NCBI RefSeq assembly: GCF_017581965.1
Contig: NZ_JAGEVF010000002.1
Coordinates: 1-64,000, forward strand
Direction: 5' to 3'
Length of the DNA: 64,000 nucleotides
DNA from: Winogradskyella pelagia
Lineage (GTDB): Bacteria; Bacteroidota; Bacteroidia; Flavobacteriales; Flavobacteriaceae
Position numbers and translations under genes: made by a program. The notes beneath the pieces were generated by a model, which was given only the letters and a program-made list of their open reading frames with translations, searched no databases and had not been told where the DNA came from. Position 1 is the stretch's first letter; the number at the start of each line of letters is the position of its first letter. Of this stretch, positions 17,193 through 26,800 are shown piece by piece.

Positions 17193-18088
17193 TTCGTTTT
17201 ATAGGCTAATAATGGCGTAGGACCTTCTAATAAAAATCGGTCAATTTTTAGGGTGCCATTTTCTGTAGTAACAACCTGCCATTTTATAAGTGAAATATGT
17301 CCTGCTTCAATTTCCAGACCGGTAATACTTCTAGGATGTACACAGCTACCATCATTAAAGAAAGCGATATCTCCAGGTTCTGGGAAACGTGGTCTATGGG
17401 TATGTCCTGCAATAGTAATGAGGTTGTTGTTTTCGGTAATCCACTTTTTGCTTCGCCGTTCTATTTTTATAAGCTCCTTGTAGTTTTTAGCAGGGCTTGT
17501 TGGGTCTGCAATGCCCATAACGTTTAAGGGTTTCCAGAGTATCCTAACAAGAAACCGACTCCATTTCCAAAACAGGTAATTCCACCAGTCGGCTTGGTGA
17601 CCATGACATAAAAATAATTCTTGTCCTGTTGAAGAATGTTCTAAAACAATGGCTTCATGATAAACAATGTCGCAGAATAAATCTTCATTTTTACCTGTCT
17701 TAGGGTCAAAATAAGAATTAAGATTTTTGTTGACATAGCTCTGCTTTCTGTAGACCATATCATGGTTTCCCCAAATCATATGTAAGCGCTCCTGATCATG
17801 GAATTGTTTCATTAACATGTAAACATTTTTATGCGCAAAAAGAAGTGATTCAAAAGAAAGATTTTCCCAGAGCTCATCACCGTCACCAAGTTCACAATAC
17901 TGAAAACCCTCATTGTAATAATGCTTCAGCGCATGGTAATAGATGTTTCTGTTGTTAGCAAAGTCATCGGCAAAACTATTGTCACCACGATGGCAATCGC
18001 TAAAAAGAATAAATTTTGACGCGTCGTCAAAAGTTAACCTAAACGCATTCTTATAAGCTTTATCTAAGCGCTTTCTGGTAGTTAGCAT
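17189..18088 (-). CDS. calcineurin-like metallophosphoesterase
   Basis: 299-aa dinuclear-metal phosphoesterase. Metal ligands are in order: FILFSDCHRGDN (DxH), ELGDGDELWEN (GD), MIWGNHDMVYR (GNHD), FLCHGHQADWW (GHQ) and TIAGHTHRPRFPE (GHTH). A central insertion FWKWSRFLVRILWKPLNVMG looks amphipathic and may lie on a membrane. Resembles UDP-2,3-diacylglucosamine hydrolase-like enzymes in metal motifs, but is not clearly LpxH. No neighbour fixes the substrate. Confidence 0.82.
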   Translation of the reverse strand: MLTTRKRLDKAYKNAFRLTFDDASKFILFSDCHRGDNSFADDFANNRNIYYHALKHYYNEGFQYCELGDGDELWENLSFESLLFAHKNVYMLMKQFHDQERLHMIWGNHDMVYRKQSYVNKNLNSYFDPKTGKNEDLFCDIVYHEAIVLEHSSTGQELFLCHGHQADWWNYLFWKWSRFLVRILWKPLNVMGIADPTSPAKNYKELIKIERRSKKWITENNNLITIAGHTHRPRFPEPGDIAFFNDGSCVHPRSITGLEIEAGHISLIKWQVVTTENGTLKIDRFLLEGPTPLLAYKTN

Positions 18089-18115
18089 AAGGTAAATGTA
18101 ACCAAAAAGTTGAAG

Positions 18116-18925
18116 CTATTGTAGTTCTAATTTTTCAATTGCCAGAGGTAAAATGCGCTCAACGAACTTTGAATAGGCTAATTCTGAAGGGTGTAAACCA
18201 TCTGAGGCCACTAAATCAGTATTGTCTAAACCTTGTCTTGTTATATCGGTAATATAAACATATGAGATACCCATCTGATTACAATACGCTTCAGCATAGG
18301 TATTGTATTGGTCGATTTCATCTGAGGTAACTTCTTGGTTGCCTTGGCCTTGTCCAAAAGGTGTAAAAGCATAATCTGGAATAGAGATAACAATTACTTT
18401 AGATGTATCACCTTCAGCGGCTTCAATAGATTTATCAATTAATTGAGGAAACTCAAACTCGTAAAGTGAAAATGGCTTGTTTTGGTATTGGTTGTTAACA
18501 CCAATTAAAAGTGTTACCAAATCATAGTCTTCGGTTAAATTAGCAGAAGCAATAGCATTTAGAAGATTCGTTGTAGTCCAGCCTGTTTGGGCAATAACAT
18601 TTAAATTGTATTCGGTATCTTCATATCTATTGGATAAACTGTCTTTTAATTGCTCAGGGAATCTGCAAGATGAACAAACACTTTCTCCAATAGTATAGCT
18701 GTCACCAAGGGATAAGATGGAATATAGGTCTGGCTCATTATCTGGTTCAACGTCATTATTGTTAGAGCCATTACCTGTTGCTGTACTATCTGTGTCAACA
18801 GTATTGGTTTCGCCTTCGTCAGTATTTTCATCTGCATCGTAAGGGCCTAATTGAATGTTTGGTGGTTCCGTACTGCATGACAAAGCAAGTACTAGAAGTA
18901 GCAGCAAAACTAAGCTCTTTTTCAT
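18116..18925 (-). CDS. SGNH/GDSL-hydrolase lipoprotein
   Basis: 269-aa lipoprotein esterase. Signal peptide with lipobox LALSC (Cys about residue 17), a Thr/Asp/Asn-rich linker (about residues 25-68), then the SGNH blocks: ILSLGDSYTIGE (nucleophile Ser), a Gly after TGWT, LIGVNNQYQ (Asn), and DGLHPSELAY (Asp and His). It probably hydrolyses acyl esters on the cell surface or in the periplasm. A shared terminator lies between it and gcdH. Confidence 0.82.
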   Translation of the reverse strand: MKKSLVLLLLLVLALSCSTEPPNIQLGPYDADENTDEGETNTVDTDSTATGNGSNNNDVEPDNEPDLYSILSLGDSYTIGESVCSSCRFPEQLKDSLSNRYEDTEYNLNVIAQTGWTTTNLLNAIASANLTEDYDLVTLLIGVNNQYQNKPFSLYEFEFPQLIDKSIEAAEGDTSKVIVISIPDYAFTPFGQGQGNQEVTSDEIDQYNTYAEAYCNQMGISYVYITDITRQGLDNTDLVASDGLHPSELAYSKFVERILPLAIEKLELQ

Positions 18926-18954
18926 ATTTGTAAAGATACGACTATATCAAAATA

Positions 18955-18983
18955 AAAAAGCCTCGTTTATTTGGAGGCCTTTA
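18955..18983 (-). terminator. intrinsic terminator after the acyl-CoA dehydrogenase
   Basis: Stem GCCTC/GAGGC with A/T extensions and a T run on the minus strand, just after the stop at 19003. Confidence 0.65.
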
Positions 18984-19002
18984 ATGGTAAAAAAGTTTAA
19001 TC

Positions 19003-20181
19003 TTATTTAAAGGCATTTAAGCCAGTGATATCTAGTCCTGTGATTAATAAATGGATGTCATGTGTTCCTTCGTAAGTGATTACACTTTCTAAATTCATCA
19101 TATGCCTCATTATGCTATACTCACCTGTAATACCCATTCCGCCTAAAATTTGTCTGGCTTCACGGGCTATTTTAATGGCAATTTCAACATTATTACGTTT
19201 TGCCATTGAAATCTGAGCAGAGGTCGCTTTATCTTCATTTTTTAATTGGCCCAATCTAAAAGCTAAAAGTTGGGCCTTAGTGATTTCGGTTATCATTTCA
19301 GCAAGCTTTTTTTGTTGTAATTGGAATGCACCTATTGGTTTACCAAATTGAATACGTTCTTTGGCATATCTTAGGGCTGTATCGTAACAATCCATTGCTG
19401 CTCCAATGGCTCCCCAAGCAATGCCGTATCGTGCTGAATCTAAGCATCCAAGTGGTGCTCCTAATCCCGATTTGTTTGGTAACAGATTCTCTTTTGGTAC
19501 TTTAACATCTTGGAAAATCAACTCTCCTGTAGCCGAAGCTCTTAACGACCATTTATTATGTGTTTCTGGAGTTGAGAAACCTTCCATGCCGCGTTCCACG
19601 ATTAAACCATGTATTCTTCCTTCCTCATTTTTGGCCCAAACTACAGCGACATCACAAAATGGAGAATTTGAAATCCATAATTTTGCACCATTCAAAAGAT
19701 AGTGGTCACCCACATCTTTGAAATTAGTAGTCATGCCACCTGGATTAGAACCATGGTCGGGCTCTGTAAGTCCAAATGAACCCATCCATTCTCCAGAAGC
19801 AAGTTTGGGTAAATATTTTTGACGCTGTTCTTCAGAACCATATTTCCAGATAGGATACATTACTAAAGAAGATTGTACAGAAGCAGTACTCCTAACGCCA
19901 GAGTCTCCTCTTTCAATTTCTTGCATTATTAAGCCGTAAGATATCTGGTCTAATCCGGCACCTCCATATTCTTCAGGAATATACGGGCCAAATGCACCAA
20001 TTTCTGCTAAGCCTCCGATTATAGACTTTGGGAATTCTGCTTTTTGTGCAGCGTCTTCAATAATTGGCGATACGTCTCGCTTTACCCAATCTCGAGCAGC
20101 ATCCCTAACCAATTTGTGTTCTTCGGAAAGTAAATCGTCAAGGTTGTAATAGTCCGGTGCTTCAAATAAATCTGGCTTCAT
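19003..20181 (-). CDS. glutaryl-CoA dehydrogenase-type acyl-CoA dehydrogenase
   Basis: 392-aa FAD enzyme oxidising and decarboxylating glutaryl-CoA to crotonyl-CoA (lysine/tryptophan breakdown). FAD and substrate motifs: IPEEYGGAGLDQISYG, MGSFGLTEPDHGSNPGGM, LWISNSPFCDVAVVWAK, ARYGIAWGAIGAAMDCYD, and the catalytic Glu in VITYEGTHDIHLLITG as in GcdH. The C-terminal ITGLDITGLNAFK also fits. Whether glutaryl-CoA is the true substrate is inferred from these motifs; other short-chain acyl-CoAs are possible. Confidence 0.85.
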   Translation of the reverse strand: MKPDLFEAPDYYNLDDLLSEEHKLVRDAARDWVKRDVSPIIEDAAQKAEFPKSIIGGLAEIGAFGPYIPEEYGGAGLDQISYGLIMQEIERGDSGVRSTASVQSSLVMYPIWKYGSEEQRQKYLPKLASGEWMGSFGLTEPDHGSNPGGMTTNFKDVGDHYLLNGAKLWISNSPFCDVAVVWAKNEEGRIHGLIVERGMEGFSTPETHNKWSLRASATGELIFQDVKVPKENLLPNKSGLGAPLGCLDSARYGIAWGAIGAAMDCYDTALRYAKERIQFGKPIGAFQLQQKKLAEMITEITKAQLLAFRLGQLKNEDKATSAQISMAKRNNVEIAIKIAREARQILGGMGITGEYSIMRHMMNLESVITYEGTHDIHLLITGLDITGLNAFK

Positions 20182-20204
20182 AAATAAATATTAATTCTGT
20201 CTGA

Positions 20205-20212
20205 CAAAGGTA
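20205..20212 (-). promoter_or_regulatory. -7 box of the acyl-CoA dehydrogenase gene
   Basis: TACCTTTG on the minus strand fits TAnnTTTG, 24 bases before the ATG at 20181. Confidence 0.45.
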
Positions 20213-20244
20213 ACGAAATCGTTTGCAACGTCCCAAGATGAAAG

Positions 20245-20958
20245 TTACATTTTAAGATAGAAATCCTTGGTGAGATTAATGTAGTCCTTGGTATAGTTGT
20301 GCCGTTCGGTTTCAATAATTAAAGTTGCAGTATTGCTCTCTTGCTCAATTTTAGAAAACTCAATTAGGGTGCGCTTTATGTCTTTATTTGGATTTCCTTT
20401 AACATGAAGAATCCGTTGTGGAAATAGACCTACTTTTGATGCAAGCAAAGTGAAATTTTCCTCTTCAGTATTAGGGACTATGACAGAAAAAATACCAGTT
20501 TTAGAGAGCAGTTTGCTAGCGGCATATACGAGATGCTCAAAAGGCATGGCATCTTGAAATCTTGCTTTGTTTCGTGCTTCTTTTTCAGTCTTATAACTAT
20601 CCGAATAGAATGGTGGGTTGCAGATTATGATATCGTAAGTGTCTTCTACTTCGTCAACATACTCTAGAAGTGAAGCATGATAGCAAAACAAGCGATCGGA
20701 ACATGTAGAGTTTTCAAAATTTTCAACGCATTGCTCATAGGCTTCAGGATCGATTTCTAAAGCTTCAACCATAGCTGTTGGACATCTCTGGGCTAACATA
20801 AGGCTTAAAACACCTGTGCCAGAGCCAATATCTAAAACTGAAAACGGATTTTGCTCAACGGAAGTCCAAGCACCAAGTAAAACTGCATCTGTACCTATTT
20901 TCATGGCACAACGGTCTTGCTTCACTGTAAATTGTTTGAATTTAAATGGCTGATTCAT
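20245..20958 (-). CDS. tRNA1(Val) (adenine-37-N6)-methyltransferase
   Basis: 237-aa class I SAM methyltransferase of the TrmN6/YfiC group. N-terminal FKQFTVKQDRCAMKIGTDAVLLGAW is diagnostic; SAM motif VLDIGSGTGVLSLMLAQR; acidic loop VEALEIDPEAYEQC; catalytic NPPF in YDIIICNPPFYSDSY. Modifies A37 next to the anticodon of tRNA-Val. Divides from rimM by a region with a long inverted repeat; same strand as rimM. Confidence 0.88.
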   Translation of the reverse strand: MNQPFKFKQFTVKQDRCAMKIGTDAVLLGAWTSVEQNPFSVLDIGSGTGVLSLMLAQRCPTAMVEALEIDPEAYEQCVENFENSTCSDRLFCYHASLLEYVDEVEDTYDIIICNPPFYSDSYKTEKEARNKARFQDAMPFEHLVYAASKLLSKTGIFSVIVPNTEEENFTLLASKVGLFPQRILHVKGNPNKDIKRTLIEFSKIEQESNTATLIIETERHNYTKDYINLTKDFYLKM

Positions 20959-21007
20959 AGTTGTTATTCTGAATGTGTCTCAGAATCTTCTAATTCATTT
21001 TAAGACA

Positions 21008-21060
21008 TGATTGAAATATATTTAGTAATTACCTTTAATTATTTAAATATATTTCAATCA
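21008..21060. repeat. 17-bp perfect inverted repeat overlapping the rimM stop
   Basis: Arms TGATTGAAATATATTTA and its complement at 21008-21024 and 21044-21060, with a 19-base loop that holds the rimM stop codon (21035-21037). The right arm also encodes the last residues of RimM. No T run follows on either strand, so it is not a standard intrinsic terminator. Confidence 0.8.
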
Positions 21061-21565
21061 AACCCTCTGGTAAATCCATAACAATTGTACTCGTGCCGCG
21101 ATTTAATTCTACAATGAACTGATCATTCATCGGTATTAAAATTTCTACACTATTTCTGTCTACTACAAATAAAGCCTGTGCGGTAGAATCGTTAATTGCT
21201 TTGATTACGCCTACATCTCCAAAGGATTTGTCCTTAATGGTAAAGCCAATGACTTCATGAAAATAGAATTTATTCCCTTCTAACTTAGGCAAAAACTCTA
21301 AAGGCAAATATAAATCACATTTTAATAGAGCGTCTGCATCACTTTCATCCAAAACATCTTCAAGTTTTAGACGTAATAAATCTGACTTGTGGAGTTGAGA
21401 CGATTCAATAAAAAAAGGAACAAGATTCCCTCTTAAGTCAATAAAAATCGCATCGAGATTATCGTATAATTCTGGTTCGTCAGTATCTAGTTTTGCCAAG
21501 AGCTCGCCCTTAAAACTATATTTCTTTACAATTTTACCTAGATAAAAACAGTCTTCTTTTTTCAT
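21035..21565 (-). CDS. rimM: ribosome maturation factor RimM
   Basis: 176-aa 16S rRNA processing factor for 30S subunit head assembly. YLGKIVKKYSFKGELLAKL is the RimM N-terminal domain; the second half, after FYFHEVIGFTIKDKSFGDVG, is the PRC-barrel domain with ALFVVDRNSVEILIPMNDQF that binds S19. I start at MKKEDCFYLGK (21565); earlier in-frame ATGs lie in AT-rich sequence next to the rpsP terminator and give no family sequence. Usual neighbour of rpsP in Bacteroidota. Confidence 0.92.
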   Translation of the reverse strand: MKKEDCFYLGKIVKKYSFKGELLAKLDTDEPELYDNLDAIFIDLRGNLVPFFIESSQLHKSDLLRLKLEDVLDESDADALLKCDLYLPLEFLPKLEGNKFYFHEVIGFTIKDKSFGDVGVIKAINDSTAQALFVVDRNSVEILIPMNDQFIVELNRGTSTIVMDLPEGLIEIYLNN

Positions 21566-21652
21566 GATGTTTATAATCCTTGTGCAGGCAGGCAGCTTAT
21601 TAATACTATTAATACTCAATTTAATACAAAATTGCATAAAACAATTTTGCAT

Positions 21653-21683
21653 AAAAAAACTCCGATACATTATATCGGAGCTT
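21653..21683 (-). terminator. intrinsic terminator after rpsP
   Basis: Perfect 8-bp stem CTCCGATA/TATCGGAG with a run of seven T on the minus strand. It separates rpsP from rimM, so rimM depends on read-through or its own promoter. Confidence 0.85.
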
Positions 21684-21706
21684 AAAAGTATAAAATCTTT
21701 ATTATT

Positions 21707-22219
21707 TTATTCTTCTTCGTTAGAAGCTGTTGTTTCTTCGGCAACTTCTTCAGAAACTTCTTCTACAACTTCTGGAGCTGCTGCTGCAATACGTGCTTCG
21801 TTTATAGCTTTTTCAGCTTCTAAAGCTTTGGCTTTTGCATCTGCTTCAGCTTTTGTTAGACCATCTGCTTTTGCCTGAATTTTAGCAGCTTTCTCTTCCA
21901 TCCAAGCATTGAATTTAGCTTCAGCTTGCTCTTCAGTCAGTGCGCCCTTTTTAACACCGCCCGCTAAATGCTTTTTTAATAAAGCACCTTTGTAAGACAA
22001 AATAGCTCTTGCAGTATCAGTTGGCTGTGCACCATTTTCTAACCATTTTACAGCACCATCGACGTCTAAATCGATAGTTGCAGGGTTAGTGTTTGGATTG
22101 TAAGCACCTAGTTTTTCTAAATACTTACCATCTCTTTTTGCGCGGGAATCCGCTGCTACGATCCAAAAATAAGGTTTTCCTTTTTTACCGTGTCGTTGTA
22201 ATCTAATTTTTACTGGCAT
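21707..22219 (-). CDS. rpsP: 30S ribosomal protein S16
   Basis: 170 aa. Residues 1-85 are the S16 core with VKIRLQRHGKKGKPYFWIV, RDGKYLEKLGAYNPNTNPATID and ARAILSYKGALLKKHL. The remaining ~85 residues are an Ala/Glu/Lys-rich helical extension (AKADGLTKAEADAKAKALEA) ending in an acidic tail TTASNEEE, which many Bacteroidota S16 proteins have but E. coli S16 (about 82 aa) lacks. Highly expressed gene with its own promoter and terminator. Confidence 0.96.
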   Translation of the reverse strand: MPVKIRLQRHGKKGKPYFWIVAADSRAKRDGKYLEKLGAYNPNTNPATIDLDVDGAVKWLENGAQPTDTARAILSYKGALLKKHLAGGVKKGALTEEQAEAKFNAWMEEKAAKIQAKADGLTKAEADAKAKALEAEKAINEARIAAAAPEVVEEVSEEVAEETTASNEEE

Positions 22220-22266
22220 AAATAATTAATTAGTAAGGTTCTCGACCTTTGTTATTAATGAGGGCG

Positions 22267-22274
22267 CAAAGATA
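22267..22274 (-). promoter_or_regulatory. -7 box of rpsP
   Basis: TATCTTTG on the minus strand, 47 bases before the rpsP ATG. Confidence 0.55.
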
Positions 22275-22331
22275 GTATAATTTTTCAATTCTCCACACGT
22301 TGTTAACAGTAGATTATTTTAAAAAAAAGTT

Positions 22332-22339
22332 TACATTTG
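22332..22339 (+). promoter_or_regulatory. -7 box of the DUF6252-like lipoprotein gene
   Basis: TACATTTG fits TAnnTTTG, about 49 bases before the ATG at 22388; no clear -33 element. Confidence 0.45.
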
Positions 22340-22387
22340 AAGTGCCCATAACACTATTGTTACCGAGGATTTTATGACTTATTACTT

Positions 22388-23080
22388 ATGAAGCGACTAT
22401 TTTTTCTTTTAGTTTTAGCCATTTTTGCTGTCCAATCTTGTAGCGAAAATGTCGAATTTAATACACCTGCCATGCAAGGCAACAAAGACGGAGCTACATG
22501 GCGTTCAGACTACCAAGCAGCAGATATTGATTTTGGAGGATTTTTATTTGAAGGTGGTACAGGACTTGAGACATTACAACTCATTACACCAACAGACGGA
22601 GCTGGGTTATTTGAACTTTCTAGTACCAGTGCAGCTGTAGCTATTTTTGAAGGTGCGGATGGTACAGTCTATTCTACAGCAAATGAACCAGACCCAAGCG
22701 TTACTTTATATCCTATTGAAGGTATCATTGAGGTTGAAGACATCAATAATAATGCAAATCCAAAGCTAATAACAGGAAACTTTAGATTTACAGCTTTCTC
22801 TTCTGATGGTATGCGTTCTGTTAACTTTATAGACGGTGTGTTCTATCGTGTGCCTCTAGTCGGAGGTTTATTGGCTATTGGAGACGAAAATCAATGTTTG
22901 CAAGCGAGTCAAAACCTTGGAATTACAGAATTAAACTTTAATAGTACCGAAATGGATGATCCTAATTATTCAGCGGTATGCAATGCCTACAGAACAGCTT
23001 TAGAAGAAGCTATCGAGGCTTGTGGTGATGACTCAGGTGATTTTCAACAAACTATAGATGGATTAGGAGATTGTATGTAG
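22388..23080 (+). CDS. DUF6252-like lipoprotein
   Basis: 230-aa predicted lipoprotein of unknown function. Lipobox VQSC (Cys about residue 18), then FNTPAMQGNKDGATWRSDYQAADIDFGG, the conserved start of the DUF6252 family in flavobacteria, followed by a beta-rich domain. The C-terminal ~60 residues carry four Cys (NQCLQ, AVCNAYR, EACGDD, GDCM), probably two disulfides. Own promoter and terminator, so a single-gene unit. Confidence 0.7.
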   Translation: MKRLFFLLVLAIFAVQSCSENVEFNTPAMQGNKDGATWRSDYQAADIDFGGFLFEGGTGLETLQLITPTDGAGLFELSSTSAAVAIFEGADGTVYSTANEPDPSVTLYPIEGIIEVEDINNNANPKLITGNFRFTAFSSDGMRSVNFIDGVFYRVPLVGGLLAIGDENQCLQASQNLGITELNFNSTEMDDPNYSAVCNAYRTALEEAIEACGDDSGDFQQTIDGLGDCM

Positions 23081-23106
23081 GTTCATTCTAATCTTAAATT
23101 GGATAT

Positions 23107-23137
23107 AAAAGCATTACTTAAAAAGTGATGCTTTTTT
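23107..23137 (+). terminator. intrinsic terminator after the DUF6252-like gene
   Basis: Stem AAAAGCATTAC with its complement GTGATGCTTTT (one wobble pair), then a T run, 27 bases after the stop. Confidence 0.8.
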
Positions 23138-23262
23138 GTTAAAAATCGTTAAATCAAGGAATTAAGTGTTAATAAACTTGACATTGGACCTTCTGTCTCT
23201 TATACTATAAAAGCAGATGTGAAACAATAGGCATCTTTAAAAAAATTATTGAAATATTTAAA

Positions 23263-23727
23263 ATGCACAAAGATATAATGAAGTACGAAAAAATTATTTC
23301 AGAGAAATTAAACGAATTATTAATCAAAAATTATGATGCGGAAAAAGGTTACATTAATGCCATGAAAGAGGTGGATAATGTAAACATAAAAAATTTCTTC
23401 AAGGACAGAGCTGAAGAGCGCGCAAGATTTGCAAGACAGTTAAGAACAGAAATTTTAACTTATGGAGAATTACCCGAAGATTCTGGAAGTCTAAAAGGAA
23501 TCTTGCATAGAAATTGGATGACTTTAAAGGCTACGTTTTCCTCTAATAATGAAGAGACTATTTTAAATGAGGCTCTCAGAGGAGAAAAAGCAAGTTTAGA
23601 AGAGTATAACACTTTACTGGCGGATACCACATTTCCATCGAGACTGATAGAACTATTGAGAGAGCAGCGCAATGCTATCGAGGCAGCCATCAATTCCGTA
23701 AAAATTTATGAAGAAGTAGTATCCTAA
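23263..23727 (+). CDS. DUF2383/PA2169-type four-helix-bundle protein
   Basis: 154 aa. A ferritin-like helical bundle: NELLIKNYDAEKGYINAMKEV, FFKDRAEERARFARQL, ALRGEKASLEEYN and LIELLREQRNAIEAAINSVK repeat the E-x6-Y and E-x3-R spacing of DUF2383. Members are often stress-induced in Bacteroidota; metal binding is possible but not shown. Start could also be the internal ATG at 23278 (MKYEKIISEK). Followed by a strong terminator. Confidence 0.8.
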   Translation: MHKDIMKYEKIISEKLNELLIKNYDAEKGYINAMKEVDNVNIKNFFKDRAEERARFARQLRTEILTYGELPEDSGSLKGILHRNWMTLKATFSSNNEETILNEALRGEKASLEEYNTLLADTTFPSRLIELLREQRNAIEAAINSVKIYEEVVS

Positions 23728-23752
23728 TACTACACAATAGGTTAAGATGAAG

Positions 23753-23778
23753 AACCACGCGAAGGCGTGGTTTTTTTG
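23753..23778 (+). terminator. intrinsic terminator after the DUF2383 gene
   Basis: Perfect 8-bp stem AACCACGC/GCGTGGTT with a 4-base loop and seven T. Confidence 0.88.
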
Positions 23779-23863
23779 TTTACAACTGTTTATAACTTTT
23801 ACTAAAAAGGGTATGTTCATTTAGTATTTTTAAGGTTCTATTTAGTGAAAGAGAACAGCATTT

Positions 23864-26800
23864 ATGTACTTAATATTTGATACCGAAACCACGGGTTTGC
23901 CTAAACGGTGGGATGCGCCAATAACGGATACCGATAACTGGCCAAGAGCTGTGCAAATCGCGTGGCAGCTGCATGATGCTATGGGAAATTGCATCGACCA
24001 ACAAGATTATTTAATTAGACCAGAAGGTTTCAATATACCATACGATGCAGAAAAAATTCATGGCATTTCAACCGAGTTAGCGCAAGAACAAGGTGTGTCG
24101 CTAATTGAAGTTTTAAACAGGTTTAACGAGGTTTTGTCCAATTCTAAATTTGTAGTCGGTCAGAATGTAGGTTTTGACTTAAACATTATGGGAGCTGAGT
24201 TTGTTAGAGGCGATGTTGCAAATCCGCTTCAGGAGTTACCTGTTTTAGATACCTGTACAGAGCATACAGCAGTATTATGTCAACTTCCAGGTGGGCGAGG
24301 TGGAAAATTTAAATTACCAACATTAACAGAACTTCATGAGTTTTTATTCAGCCAGCCTTTTGCAGAAGCACACAATGCGACGGCCGATGTTGAAGCCACA
24401 ACACGTTGTTTTTTAGAGCTCGTAAGACGACGAGAATACACCAAAGAACAGCTCGATGTGCAACCAGACTACTTCGAGAGATTTTCAGAAGCCAATCCAA
24501 AAACAATTGAATCTATTGGTCTTAAGCATATTAATCTCAAGCGTGAAAGTGCAAAGATCAATCGACGCCTTCAGAAGGAGCAAGCTTCAAAAATAACAAG
24601 GGAAACCAATAATGAGGCTGTTCAGTTGTTAGCTGACGCTAATTTTGTTCACCTTCACAACCATTCTCAATTTTCCATTCTGCAATCTACAATTAGCATA
24701 AAAGATTTGGTAGACGCAGCTGCAAAAGACAATATGCCTGCGGTTGGACTTACGGATCATGGAAATATGATGGGAGCTTTTCACTTTGTACAAGCTGTTT
24801 CTGGTTACAACAAAAGAGTAAAGGCTGAGCATGCAGAAGCTGAGGAAAAAAATGAACCTAAAAAAGGACAGTTTATCAAGCCCATTTTGGGATGTGAATT
24901 TTTTGTCTGTGAAAACCATACGGATAAAACCAGAAAAGACAATGGCTACCAGATTGTGCTTTTAGCAAAGAATAAAAATGGCTATCACAATTTGGCTAAA
25001 TTATCCTCGGTTGCATTCACGGACGGATTCTATTATGTTCCTAGAATTGATAAAACCTTAATAGAGCAATATAAAAAAGACCTTATCTGTCTAACAGGCA
25101 ACCTTTATGGAGAAGTGCCAAGTAAAGTATTAAATGTTGGCGAAAAGCAGGCTGAAGACGCTTTAATTTGGTGGAAAGAGACCTTTCAAGATGACCTCTA
25201 TATAGAGCTGATGCGCCATAATCAAGAAGATGAAAACCGTGTTAATCCAGTTTTAATTGAATTTGCGAAAAAGCATAATGTTAAACTTATTGCAACAAAT
25301 AACACCTATTATGTTGAACAAGAAAATGCAAATGCGCACGACATTTTACTCTGTGTAAAAGATGGGGAAAAGCAAGCTACGCCTATAGGAAGAGGCCGTG
25401 GTTATCGCTATGGGCTACCTAATCAGGAATATTATTTTAAATCTTCAGAAGAGATGAAGGCCCTCTTTAGGGATATCCCTGAAGCTATTGTAAATATTCA
25501 AGACGTTGTAGACAAGATTGAGCCCTTTGAACTAGCAAGAGATGTATTGCTGCCTAAGTTCGATATTCCTGAGGAATTTAAACATTCAGAAGATGAAATA
25601 GATGGTGGTAAGCGTGGAGAAAATGCTTATCTCAATTATTTGACTTACGAAGGTGCTAAAAAACGGTACGGGGAAATTACAGAGGATATAAAAGAGCGGC
25701 TCGATTTTGAGTTAAGCGTTATCGAAAAAACGGGTTACCCAGGGTACTTTTTAATTGTAGAAGATTTTATCCGTGAGGCGCGTAAAATGGATGTATCTGT
25801 TGGTCCTGGGCGTGGCTCAGCAGCGGGTTCTGTTGTGGCCTATTGTCTTTGGATTACCAATATCGATCCCATTAAGTACGATTTACTTTTTGAGCGTTTT
25901 CTCAATCCGGATCGTGTAAGTATGCCAGATATTGATATTGATTTTGATGATGAAGGTCGAGGGCGAGTTATGCAATACGTCATCGATAAATATGGAGCCA
26001 ACCAAGTGGCACAAATTATTACCTATGGCACAATGGCGGCTAAATCCTCTATTAGAGATACCGCCAGGGTTTTAGACTTGCCATTAAATGAAGCAGACCA
26101 TATTGCAAAGCTCATCCCTAATATGTCTAAACTCGGTAAGATTTTCGGTTTAGATGAAAAAGGGTTGGCTAAAAAATTTAGAGCAGAAGATTTAGACAAG
26201 GTCAATCAATTGCTCAACATTTCAGACGGTGAAGATTTACAGGCTGAAACGGTCAATCAGGCGCGCGTCTTGGAAGGTTCGGTTAGAAATACAGGTATCC
26301 ATGCTTGTGGTGTAATAATAACTCCAGGTGATATCACTGAATATGTGCCCATCGCAACTGCTAAGGACTCTGATTTGTATGTTACGCAATTCGACAATTC
26401 TGTTGTGGAAAGTGCAGGTTTACTAAAGATGGATTTTTTAGGTCTAAAAACCTTAACCTTAATTAAGGACACCGTTAAGATTGTAAAGGCAAAACACGGT
26501 GTTGAATTAGATCCCGAGAATTTTCCGTTAGATGATGAAAAAACTTACGAACTTTTTCAGCGCGGTGAGACTGTTGGTATTTTTCAGTATGAATCTCCAG
26601 GAATGCAAAAGCATATGAAACATTTAAAACCAACGGTTTTTGATGATCTAATTGCAATGAATGCCTTATATCGTCCGGGACCAATGGAATACATCCCAAG
26701 TTTTATTAATCGCAAGCACGGAAAGGAGGAGATAGTTTATGACTTGCCTGAAATGGAAGAATACCTTAAAGAAACATATGGTATTACGGTATACCAAGAG

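Noticed and set aside
21008..21060. Ends of a small transposable element
   Set aside because: There is no room for a cargo (19-base loop) and no flanking target-site duplication was seen.
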